The notes beneath the pieces were generated by a model. The model did not search any database and was not told where the DNA came from. It worked only from the letters and a program-made list of their open reading frames with translations. Shown here piece by piece: positions 36,813 through 46,000 of a stretch of DNA of 64,000 bases. The position numbers and the translations under genes are program-made. This DNA comes from JBBSJZ01 sp041751935. GTDB taxonomy: Bacteria > Planctomycetota > Planctomycetia > Pirellulales > Pirellulaceae. How positions within the stretch are numbered: the first letter of the stretch is position 1; every line of letters begins with the position of its first letter. The stretch spans positions 124,001 through 188,000 of the forward strand of contig JBGSIA010000080.1 of assembly GCA_041751935.1 (NCBI GenBank). The letters are read 5' to 3'.

Positions 36813-38876
36813 ATGCGATTGATCTTAGCAAGTCTGGTGATTGCATTCAGTTCCGCGTGCGCCGCGATGGCCCAAAGTAATCGCGAAGATATCAATCCTC
36901 AGGAGACACCACCTCAGGAGACGCCAGCGGGAGCCGCACTGTCGACTCTTTTTTCGCCAACCAAAGCTCCGCCACGGAAAACGATGGGATTGCTGCAGCG
37001 AAGTTTTCTTGACCTAGCTGATCAAGGTGATGCGGAACTGGAGGTTGCCATCGTCGTTGATGGGACCGATTCCATGGCAACCGAGTTGGCAGGTGTGCGG
37101 TCCAGTATACATCAAATGCTCGATGATTTACGACGATACCGTCAAAACGATGTTCGCGCAGCTCTGGTGATCTATCGCGATGCTGCGTCTCCGTCAGGTG
37201 AATGCAGTATTCCGCTCGCCCGATTCACTTCCGATGAACAAGAAATTGCCAAGGCAGTCGAGTCTCTCGTGCCAGAAAGCGGCGCTCCGTTTTTTCATGA
37301 ACTTCCGGACCTCGGATTGCATACCGCATTGACTCAATTGCCTTGGACAGAGGACCCACGAGTCCAGCATTGGATAATGCTTTTCGGCGATGCACCGCCT
37401 TACGCCGAAGGGTTTGCGGACACCGCACATCCGTCAGCACATCGTCGCTATGGCACTGAGTTGCTGGTTGCATTGGCTACGCAAAAAAACATACGAGTCA
37501 ATTGCATCCTTTGCACGAGCAGCCGAGATGTTGTTGAACCCTACGACAAGGCAATTGATGAAACACGCGGATTCATGAATACGCTCGCTAGCAACACCGA
37601 TGGTTTGATGCTCGATCTTTCGTATCCAGAGATTCGCACTGCACTCATTGACGCCGGAAAGCAACCCGAAGTTGGACTAGCTCAAATCGAGCCCATCACG
37701 GCGATTGACTTGGCCGCAGCGCAACGGATCGACGGCACTCAGGTGGCTATGACAAAACCGGTGTCGCTGGCAATATTGCCACACTCGCCGTTGAGTAGTA
37801 TGACATTCAATCCTCAAAGCGAAGCGGTACAAGTTTCCACGGCACTACGACATCGGTTTTCGCAATTGCCCGGCGTTCGTTTGGTTAGCCCGTTGGACAT
37901 TGAACGACAACTGCGGCGATTGCGCAGCGACGGAATTCCAGTGGACCAATCACTTCGCGGTTTAGCAGGCCGTCTTGGCGTCGACTATGTCGTCTGGGGA
38001 AGCGTCGAGCCGAACTCTGCACGGGTGCAGACGGCGGCCTACCGACGCAGCGATGGCTCTCGGATTGTGGAGATTAGCTTTGACGGTGACCGGGGAAAGC
38101 TCGTCAATGTTTTGCTCACTGCCGCGTCAAAGGAACTTGGGGCAGGTGATGAAGCTTTTAGCACTTTGTCGTCGAGGATGAAGTCGCTGTCGCTGGACAA
38201 CACTTTGAACCAGCCTTTGGCCAACGACGTGTCGACGAGTCGTGAGATTTTGGCCGCGATGGAAGCACTGGAGCAGTCCCTGGCGCTGGAGGCCGGCGAT
38301 ACGGCGTCGGTCGCTTTGCTGGAGCAAGCCAACACATCGTTGAAAGCCGCGCTCACTGCGGACGGTAAAAACGCGTTGGCTCACTGGTTGGCTGCGAACG
38401 TTGCTTACAACCAAGCCACGCGACTGTTTAAGCTTGGCCAGAAAGAAGCCGCTGAAACACTGATGCGTGAGATGAAATCATCGTTACGACGCGCGATTCG
38501 GGAACGCAGCGATGTCGATGTCCCAAGTTTTGTTACCGAGATCGAGGCTGACTATGCATTGCTCGTCGATCGCAATACCGCCAAGGCGATCGAGAAGTAC
38601 AAAGAATTGACGAGCGAGGACATGCCGCTCCAGTCCCAACTTCGTGGGCATTGGATGCTGGCGGGGATCTATGCTGGCGATTGGTCTGTCGGTGACTCGG
38701 TCACGGATCCGAAACTCGCTCGACAGCATATCGTACAAATCCTGGCAAACTGGCCGGACAGCCCCGAAGCAACGTTGCTGAAGCAATGGTTGCGTTGGAA
38801 CGATTCGCTTGAACAGACGGAATTCAATTACCTGCCGCGTATGAATGCCGAACTGGCCGACGTCACCGAAGCATGA
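36813..38876 (+). CDS. Secreted VWA-domain protein with TolB/CsgG-like and helical-repeat regions
   Basis: The 687-residue protein has a signal peptide (MRLILASLVIAFSSACAAMA, cleavage near AQS) and a von Willebrand A domain from about residue 76. Its metal-ion-dependent adhesion site is DGTDS (D83, T85, S87), and the later LFGDAPP fits the rest of the fold. A segment near 345-435 (ALRHRFSQLPGVRLVSPLDI, LAGRLGVDYVVWGSV) resembles the N-terminal domain of TolB/CsgG/FlgO-like proteins. The C-terminal third is helical with TPR-like spacing (SLKAALTADGKNALAHWLAA, AKAIEKYKELTSED). VWA domains mediate divalent-cation-dependent protein binding. Its divergent arrangement with the WD40-caspase fusion suggests a shared pathway; that is inference. 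Confidence 0.85.
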   Translation: MRLILASLVIAFSSACAAMAQSNREDINPQETPPQETPAGAALSTLFSPTKAPPRKTMGLLQRSFLDLADQGDAELEVAIVVDGTDSMATELAGVRSSIHQMLDDLRRYRQNDVRAALVIYRDAASPSGECSIPLARFTSDEQEIAKAVESLVPESGAPFFHELPDLGLHTALTQLPWTEDPRVQHWIMLFGDAPPYAEGFADTAHPSAHRRYGTELLVALATQKNIRVNCILCTSSRDVVEPYDKAIDETRGFMNTLASNTDGLMLDLSYPEIRTALIDAGKQPEVGLAQIEPITAIDLAAAQRIDGTQVAMTKPVSLAILPHSPLSSMTFNPQSEAVQVSTALRHRFSQLPGVRLVSPLDIERQLRRLRSDGIPVDQSLRGLAGRLGVDYVVWGSVEPNSARVQTAAYRRSDGSRIVEISFDGDRGKLVNVLLTAASKELGAGDEAFSTLSSRMKSLSLDNTLNQPLANDVSTSREILAAMEALEQSLALEAGDTASVALLEQANTSLKAALTADGKNALAHWLAANVAYNQATRLFKLGQKEAAETLMREMKSSLRRAIRERSDVDVPSFVTEIEADYALLVDRNTAKAIEKYKELTSEDMPLQSQLRGHWMLAGIYAGDWSVGDSVTDPKLARQHIVQILANWPDSPEATLLKQWLRWNDSLEQTEFNYLPRMNAELADVTEA

Positions 38877-38951
38877 GTGTTATTTACTCAGCGTGCCGAG
38901 CGACTTATCGTACGTCCTAAATAGGTCGTACTCATTTCAAGGCCATACTCC

Positions 38952-40070
38952 ATGACCCTTCCCAGTCCGTTAAATCCCCGCGAGCGAATCCTCATGGGAC
39001 CGGGGCCCAGCACTGTTCCTCAGCGTATCTTGAAGGCACTTGCGGCGCCGACACTTGGGCATCTGGACCCCCAGTACATTGGATACATGGATGAAACATG
39101 CCAAATGTTGCGAGAGGTTTTTCGAACTGAGAACCAACTCACTTTTCCTGTCTCGGGAACTGGTATGGCGGGAATGGAAGCCGTCGTCGTGAACTTGATC
39201 GAACCCGGCGATGAAGTGCTCGTGTGTGTAAACGGCGTGTTCGGCGGACGCATGAAGGACAACATGGAGCGTGCTGGAGCCACCGTTCACGTTGTCGAAG
39301 CCGCTTGGGGTGAAACCATCACCGACGAAACCGTCGCTTTGGCAGTGGAAAAGTACCCCAAATCAAAACTGCTCGGAATCGTGCATGCGGAAACTTCCAC
39401 GGGAGCCCACCAAGACCTGGTCGGAATCTCCAAAATCGTTCGCGATGCTGGGATGTTGTTCGCTGTCGACGCGGTCACATCGCTCGGAGGTCATGAGTTG
39501 AAGGTTGACGAATGGGGCATTGACGCAATTTACTCGGGAACTCAAAAGTGCTTATCGTGTCCGCCCGGATTGTCACCGGTTTCCTTTTCACCGCGGGCGC
39601 TTGCCGCCATGGATGCTCGCAAGACCAAAGTCCAAAGCTGGTACTTCGACGTTTCGATGTTGAAGAACTATTACACGGGCGGTGGCGGTCGTGCATATCA
39701 TCATACGGCACCGATCAACATGGTCTACGCGTTGCGTGAGGCCCTTTCAATCGTGCTGGAAGAAGGCCTTGAATCACGAATCGCTCGCCATCGCGAAATG
39801 CACTTGTTACTTCGCGACGGGCTCGAACAACTTGGTCTGACCTATATCCCCAAGCAATCGTTGTACACTCTTAATTGTGTGGCTGTACCTGGGGCGATCG
39901 ACGAGGCGGCGTTGCGGCGGCGATTGCTGGAAGAATACGACATCGAGATCGGCGGAGGTTTAGGCGTTTTCGCCGGCAAGGCATGGCGCATCGGATTGAT
40001 GGGTCACGGCGCGACCCGTCGAAATGTCGCTACGTTTTTGTCGGCGTTAAAGGCATGCATGAACTGCTGA
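38952..40070 (+). CDS. Class V aminotransferase, alanine/serine-glyoxylate aminotransferase type
   Basis: The 372-residue protein has the AGXT family's opening LMGPGPSTVPQRIL, the cofactor-phosphate loop VSGTGMAGMEA, AVDAVTSLGG with D173 contacting the pyridine nitrogen, and the Schiff-base lysine K199 in SGTQKCLSCPPGLSP. GGGGRAYHHTAP and the final WRIGLMGHGATRRNV complete the fold. It would transfer an amino group from alanine or serine to glyoxylate using PLP, in the cytosol, as a homodimer. Related members act on ureidoglycine or phosphonates, so the amino donor is not certain. It follows the VWA gene by 75 bp in the same direction but is probably functionally independent. The convergent acyltransferase gene ends 11 bp away. 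Confidence 0.93.
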   Translation: MTLPSPLNPRERILMGPGPSTVPQRILKALAAPTLGHLDPQYIGYMDETCQMLREVFRTENQLTFPVSGTGMAGMEAVVVNLIEPGDEVLVCVNGVFGGRMKDNMERAGATVHVVEAAWGETITDETVALAVEKYPKSKLLGIVHAETSTGAHQDLVGISKIVRDAGMLFAVDAVTSLGGHELKVDEWGIDAIYSGTQKCLSCPPGLSPVSFSPRALAAMDARKTKVQSWYFDVSMLKNYYTGGGGRAYHHTAPINMVYALREALSIVLEEGLESRIARHREMHLLLRDGLEQLGLTYIPKQSLYTLNCVAVPGAIDEAALRRRLLEEYDIEIGGGLGVFAGKAWRIGLMGHGATRRNVATFLSALKACMNC

Positions 40071-40081
40071 TTTTGTGCGGC

Positions 40082-40687
40082 TCAAAGTTCCTTCAATTGC
40101 CTAATGGATTCGCGAGCGCGCTTGAGAAATTCGTTCTTGGGCTCTCCCGCTTCCAGGAAAATAGGCGGTCCGATCGTGATACAGCTCAGCAGCGGCACTG
40201 GCAAAAACTCACCTCGCGGCAAAATTCGATTGACATTGTCGATATAAACGGGGACCAATTCTAAGTCTGGTCGTTTCTTACCAAGATAGTACAGGCCGCT
40301 CTTGAATTCGCTCATCTCATCGCCTGCGGATCGACTGCCCTCGGGGAATACGATCAATGAATAGACGTCCCCCATCTCGTTGATCATGATATCGATCGGG
40401 CTTTTATGGACCTTGATCTCCTTGCGATCGATCAGCAATGCATTGAACGATTTTGCAATGTGCGTTTTGAACCAACCGCCAGTCCAATAGTCCTTGGCCG
40501 CAACGGGCCGCGTGATTCGACGAAGTTCGCGTGGTAGAGCCGACCACAACACGACGGCGTCGAGGTGGCTGGTATGATTGGCAAAGTAAATCCGCTGGCA
40601 CGTGTCCGGTTGGCAGTCAATCCACCGAACCGTAAATCCACTGAATAACTTTGCAACAACTACGATCACATGGCTGGTAAGCGTCAT
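40082..40687 (-). CDS. PlsC-type 1-acylglycerol-3-phosphate acyltransferase family protein
   Basis: This short (201-residue) acyltransferase has the two defining motifs: FANHTSHLDAVVLW with the catalytic H38 and D43 of HxxxxD, and FPEGSRS (114-120) for the glycerol-phosphate site. The N-terminus (MTLTSHVIVVVAKLFSGF) is a hydrophobic membrane-associating helix. PlsC enzymes acylate lysophosphatidic acid at the inner membrane; short members may act on other lyso-lipids or ornithine lipids. It lies 36 bp downstream of the GT4 gene in the same direction, with the deacetylase before that, so it ends a three-gene unit that could make or modify a lipid-linked glycan. That grouping is inference from order. 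Confidence 0.88.
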   Translation of the reverse strand: MTLTSHVIVVVAKLFSGFTVRWIDCQPDTCQRIYFANHTSHLDAVVLWSALPRELRRITRPVAAKDYWTGGWFKTHIAKSFNALLIDRKEIKVHKSPIDIMINEMGDVYSLIVFPEGSRSAGDEMSEFKSGLYYLGKKRPDLELVPVYIDNVNRILPRGEFLPVPLLSCITIGPPIFLEAGEPKNEFLKRARESIRQLKEL

Positions 40688-40722
40688 GCGACCAGTTTAT
40701 TCGCCCGAGTAAAAAATGGGCA

Positions 40723-41937
40723 CTAGTGCAAAACGCTTTTTGTAGCTGCCGCGGCTACTCCTTGGAGGACCGGGTTTTCAAATGAACGTGTTTTCTGACA
40801 AGTCGCGTAAACACGGGCGTCATACAGCGTCGTTACCAGGTCTTGGTAACCATTAACCATCGAATTGAGCGAGCCGGTCTGTACGACGTGCTGACGTCCG
40901 GCGATTCCCATCGCCTGGCCATGTGAGGGTCCAGCCAATATTCGCGACACCGCCTGGACCATCGACTCGCAATCTTCGCTCGCGACCAAATAGCCCGTCT
41001 TGGCTTCTAGAATCGACTCGCGAATCGAACCAACGTCCGTGGAAACAACGGGAACACCACACGCCAGCGATTCGAGAATCGATACCGGTGATGCTTCGTT
41101 GAGCGAACAGAGCGCAAAACAATCCAGTGCAGCAACCAACCTCGGCGTGTCGTTTCGAGTCCCCAGCAAGTGAACGCTTTCGCTTATTCCGAGGTCGCGC
41201 GCCGTGCTTTCGATCAAACTTCGTTGAGGTCCGTCACCAACAATCACAAAGTGTGACGTTGGATAAGAGCGAGTGACGGCGGCTGCCATTCGAATGAACA
41301 ATGGATGGTTCTTTTCTGGGCGTAGTGCAGCGACAATTCCCACAAGTGGTGTCGAGACGTCTAACCCAAGTTCCTTGCGAACCGATAGCCTTGCTTGGTG
41401 ATCGGGGCGAAAGCGATCACAGTCGACTCCGTTGCGAATCACGACGACTTTGGATGCCGGAAATTTCTCGAAATTCCGAAGGAATTCGCCGTGTGATTCC
41501 GCAACACCGATGAAGGCGTCTGTGATTGGTGTAAGCATACGGTTCAATCGGCCTACACCGTCTGGCCAACCCGTCGAGTGCAGTGCCGACGCGATGACAG
41601 GAACGCCCGCGAAATGAGCGGCTAATCGTCCCCAGAACATTTTGTCGCCAGCGCCAACCGTAATGACAGCGTCGGTTCGTCGCGCCAACATTAGTCGACG
41701 CAATCGCCACAAGACGCGAACATCGTACTTGTGTTCAATAAAGTGCGAATGAACCTGAAATTCGTCTCGTAATGCTTCACCAAGAGGCCCCGGATGTTTC
41801 AAACAAACGACTTCCGGAATGATGAGCGATGGATCCATTCGTCGCATCAAGCTCACGAGTAACGTTTCGGCACCGCCAACCGGCATGCTCGTTAGTATAA
41901 ACATACATCGCAGCGGTCCGCGACCGCTGCGGGGCAT
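40723..41937 (-). CDS. Glycosyltransferase family 4
   Basis: The frame is open from 42018, overlapping the deacetylase, but the ATG at 41937 (MPRSGRGPLRC, 404 residues) falls just after its stop and before the first beta strand (CMFILTSMPVGGAETLL). The overlapping ATG at 41973 is an alternative. The protein shows the GT-B layout: an N-terminal acceptor domain with the GGAE loop, the inter-domain RNGVDCDRFRPD, then VGIVAALRPEKNHPLFIRMA and VIVGDGPQRSL. The donor signature is LCSLNEASPVSILESLACGVPVVSTDVGS with the two Glu seven residues apart. It is a retaining sugar transferase at the cytoplasmic membrane face. Context with a polysaccharide deacetylase and a PlsC-like enzyme suggests envelope or exopolysaccharide synthesis. 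Confidence 0.9.
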   Translation of the reverse strand: MPRSGRGPLRCMFILTSMPVGGAETLLVSLMRRMDPSLIIPEVVCLKHPGPLGEALRDEFQVHSHFIEHKYDVRVLWRLRRLMLARRTDAVITVGAGDKMFWGRLAAHFAGVPVIASALHSTGWPDGVGRLNRMLTPITDAFIGVAESHGEFLRNFEKFPASKVVVIRNGVDCDRFRPDHQARLSVRKELGLDVSTPLVGIVAALRPEKNHPLFIRMAAAVTRSYPTSHFVIVGDGPQRSLIESTARDLGISESVHLLGTRNDTPRLVAALDCFALCSLNEASPVSILESLACGVPVVSTDVGSIRESILEAKTGYLVASEDCESMVQAVSRILAGPSHGQAMGIAGRQHVVQTGSLNSMVNGYQDLVTTLYDARVYATCQKTRSFENPVLQGVAAAATKSVLH

Positions 41938-41962
41938 CAGTCGGCTCGTGCTACAACACCGA

Positions 41963-42832
41963 TTAAACAACATATTGATTCTCACGATCCAAGCACTGGT
42001 GGCTGTTGCCAAGCTCATAAGGGATCACAGGTTCTCGTCGAACTTTCCGTACATCGAATGACAACCAATTGGTGAGCCGGGAAAACTCTGGGTCACCGTG
42101 AATCCGGCGAATATGAAAGGAGTCGCCTCCGATCAGGTTGTACCCGCCAAACGCGCTGCAAAAACCAAGCATGCCGCACTCATAAACGGCACGAATCGCA
42201 GCTGGCTGTAGGTGCTCGGGCATTCCGAATGGAAAAGCAAAGTATCGAATGGGTCGACCGACGAGATGCTCCAGTTCGTGTTTCGCGTCAGTGATTTCAC
42301 GCCGAATAATTGCCTCGTCAAAGGGCTGTGAGAAATCAAAATGCGAGTGCGTGTGCAAGCCAATCTCGATGCCTCCGTCCGCCATTGCCCGCAGTTCATC
42401 GACAGTGTTAACAGGCAAAGGAACACCCGCCGTGAAATCATGATGGAATGGAACATTGTCCCTTATGTTCTGGACGCTGACAAAGTACACGCAGGGGATG
42501 CGGTAACGTATCAGAAGCGGAAGTGCGTGTCGGCAGTTGTCTGCGTAGCCATCATCGAATGTAAATGTGACGCTGGGACGCGAAGAGTCCGCTTCACGAA
42601 TCCGTCGCTGCAATTCGTTCAGGGGAACTAGATCAAAATTCTCGCGACAATAGTGGACATGCCTGGTAAATTCGCGTACGGGAATCGACCACGGATTCGG
42701 GTACTCGTCTGCGACGCGATGATAAAACAGGACTGACATCGGTGCTTCGCGCCGGTTGGCCATTTCGGTCATTCGACGACGACGTGAACCAGCGACCAGC
42801 GCTGCTTGGACGTCGAGCGCTGCCATACGCAT
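41963..42832 (-). CDS. Polysaccharide deacetylase (NodB/CE4 family)
   Basis: The frame can start at GTG 42907, but the first ATG is at 42832 (then 42826), and homology begins near SVLFYHRVADEYPNPW. Motif 1 is FTFDDGYADN with the catalytic base and metal-ligand Asp pair. Motif 2 is IGLHTHSHFDFS with the HxxxH ligands, and motif 3 is RYFAFPFGMPEHLQP. These enzymes remove N- or O-acetyl groups from glycans using a divalent metal. No clear signal peptide is seen with either start, so it may act in the cytosol on a lipid-linked or nucleotide sugar. The downstream GT4 frame is open into this gene, indicating close coupling. Confidence 0.9.
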   Translation of the reverse strand: MRMAALDVQAALVAGSRRRRMTEMANRREAPMSVLFYHRVADEYPNPWSIPVREFTRHVHYCRENFDLVPLNELQRRIREADSSRPSVTFTFDDGYADNCRHALPLLIRYRIPCVYFVSVQNIRDNVPFHHDFTAGVPLPVNTVDELRAMADGGIEIGLHTHSHFDFSQPFDEAIIRREITDAKHELEHLVGRPIRYFAFPFGMPEHLQPAAIRAVYECGMLGFCSAFGGYNLIGGDSFHIRRIHGDPEFSRLTNWLSFDVRKVRREPVIPYELGNSHQCLDRENQYVV

Positions 42833-43056
42833 TCGTTGAAGGAAACAGGAAACCACGTGATGAAGCGACAGTGAAATTGGTAGTGGTGGGAAATGCACTA
42901 CCTTCACATAGGTTTCATCGGAGACTCAGTCGACCGATTATTTCAAGAGTAATGAAAACGCATCCTCGAGACGTTCTCAAATGTATCGATTGCAGCGATT
43001 CTGCGGCTGGCACATATCGCGTTGGGAGCCGATGTCTTGAACACAGACCGGTTGCC

Positions 43057-46000
43057 CTACAATTTGAGTGTTTCTAAGAACGACTCATCAGAAAGCAAAT
43101 CGTCGACGGCGCGATCTGTGACTGCTCGCTCTGCAGAAGTCACCGACTGCGACGTAGGTGCTGTGGCTGCCCCGTTCATCGAAGCGATCTTCGGTGTTAT
43201 CGCGATGTCGGAGTCTACGCCCAGCAGGGTTGAGCCAACCGAGTCCTTTTCGGAATGCAAATCGTTGAATGCCGTATTGAAAACATCCGTAGCAATGACT
43301 TCTCCTTCACCGTTGCCACCTAGCACATTCGCTAAACCAGTACCAAACTCTCGCTCAAAGATATCATTGATAACAAGCAGAGCGTCCAAGGCCGTGACCA
43401 GTCCGTCTCGGTTGCGGTCCAGATAAAAACCGTCGAACTCGGTCAAAGGATCGATGTTACGCAGCACACTCGTATCCGGATCGGAGAACTGTCGTTCATT
43501 CAATTCAAACACAATAGCCAACGCATCTGCTGATGTGATATCGCCATTGTTGTCAACATCACCCGGTTGCAAGAAATTGTAAAACGGCGTGGACATTCCG
43601 GTGCGGATTGTTTCGCCACCGCCAAGAACGTTTCTCGCTGTGAACAACAGATTTCCGTTTTCGATGACCGGAGCCGTCATGCGCCAATCAGCGGCGTCGC
43701 TAACGACGATCGAGCTACCTGGCCCGCCCTGCAACACACCCGCTCGCAGTGTTGGTGAAAGTCGAGCAATTGATGCTCGATCAACAATGATTCTGGCGTT
43801 GGAACCTTGAGGCAAGACAAATCGTTCGAAGTTAGTGACGTTGATCGACGGATTTGTCAAATCGATTGTTCCAGCATCACCTAAAACGGTGAGCACATTT
43901 GCGCCTGCACCGCCCTGTAGATTCACACCACCGCCTGGAATTTCCAAACCGCTGGCAAAATCTAAAGTTACGGAATCATTTGCGGCACCTCCCCGAGCGA
44001 CAAGTGAACGAATGCCAGATGCCGGCCCACGGAAGATTTCTAACGAACCCGAGGTCACCACAATATCATCACCGTCGGTGAGCGCGACAACGATCGCTCC
44101 CTCGATGACGTCTACCAATACCGGTGTTAGCACATTGCTGTTCTCGATTTGGAACACGTAATCTTCGACTTCACCGTCGGCTGCGGCACCGGTGCTCGAC
44201 AGAGAACCCAAGGTACTGACACGGAATCGAGCTGCCGTCAGACCGCTCGATGTGCCTGCAGGGACGTTAACGGAGAGGAAATTATCTCCGGCAACAACAT
44301 TGATGCTATCGAAGATTTTTTCGCCGGCGTCCTCCCAATCGCCATCACGATTGAAGTCGATCCATGCATCAAGTTTACCGAGTTGCGACGCCACAACTCT
44401 CAAGCTCGATGAGGTTCCCGTATCCCCGTCGGCCACCAAAGTTGCCAGTGCCGTCACTCCATCCTCGTCATCCGTTCCGACATTGTCATCGCCACCAAAG
44501 CTGGCGATTCCGGCCGTCACATCCGGTTGGCCATCGTTATCGCCGTCGACACCTTGCCCCAAGAACAGACTTCCCACGACGTGGCGAGCACCGTTTTGAG
44601 CGAGCGTCACCGGATAACTCGCGGCGAAACCGCTCATCGCTGCGGTCGGTGCATCACCAAAATCGAACGAGGAAGTCGCCGTCACGGTAACCAACGCACT
44701 GGTCACACGTTGGTTTCCTGAGGCGTCGCTGGCGGTAAATAAAACTCGCGTCGTACCAATTGGAAAGACCGAGGGTGCATCGTTCTCAACTACCGGGAAC
44801 TCTTCGACAATATCGGTGGCCGTCACGCGGTTGAGGAACTGAACGATCGCCGGAAGTGATGCCGAAGCACCCACCGGGGTATCTGCGGGAAGTGTCAAAT
44901 TCAACGTTGCAGACAAATTCGGAGGAGTGGTGTCGACAACTGTAATCGTCCTTGTGAGCACGGTCTCGTTCCCCGCTGCATCTCGGGCATGGAAGATTAC
45001 CAGCGTATCTCCTAACGGAAAGAAGGGATCGAGCGCATCGGTGGTAACCGTCAGGTCGCCATCGACTAGGTCTGTTGCTGTACCACCGCTTACAAACGCA
45101 ATAATGGCGGGGTTGTCTGCCGTGGTGCCACCAAAAACATTGCCCTCGATGATGATTGGTGCTGGAACGTTAAGTGTTGGTAGACCAGTGTCCAGCACCG
45201 TCACGATCGCAGAGGCGGTCGTCGTATTGCCTGAGGCATCCGTCGCTGTGAAGGTTACCGGCGTATTTCCTACCGGGAAAATCGCTGGAGCATTGTGTGT
45301 AATGCTTGGCGAAGCATCGACAATGTCACTCGCTTGTGCCGCGGTAAGGAAAGCGGCGATCAGCGTCTGAGTTGCACTACTTCCTCCTTCCTGGTCGGCT
45401 TCCACGGTGATATCCGCTGGCGGTGTGATCGTCGGTCCGACAGTATCTTCAATGGAGACGACAACATCAACAAAAGCACTGTTGCCTAAGTCATCGGTTG
45501 CCGTGAAGCGAATGGTGGTGTCTCCGAGCGTTAAGAACGCGGGCGCGTTATTGCTAATCGCAAGCGATGCATCCGCAATATCATTTGCGAAAACGGAAGC
45601 ACGTAGCCCCAGAATGGCTGGACTGTTGCCCAATATTCCGCCGACCATATCAGCCTCGACGGACAAACTCGCCGGCGCCGAGATCGTCGGTGGCAAGGTG
45701 TCCTGGACTCGCACACTCGCGGTCGCTGTACCGACATTGCCATCGGCATCCGTCGCTGTGAAGGTGATCACCGAATTGCCCAACGGAAAGAACGATGGAG
45801 CGTTGTTGATCACCGACGGCACGGTATCAACTGCGTCAATCGCTGTTGCTTGAGAGAGGAACGCAACGATCGCTGGCGTCGAGGCCATGGCACCGCCGGT
45901 AGAGTTTGCTTGTACGACGATACTTGCCGGCGCAGTCACGACCGGTCCGGTTGTGTCGACAACATTAACCGATGCCGATCCGGTCGTGAAGTTACCTGAA

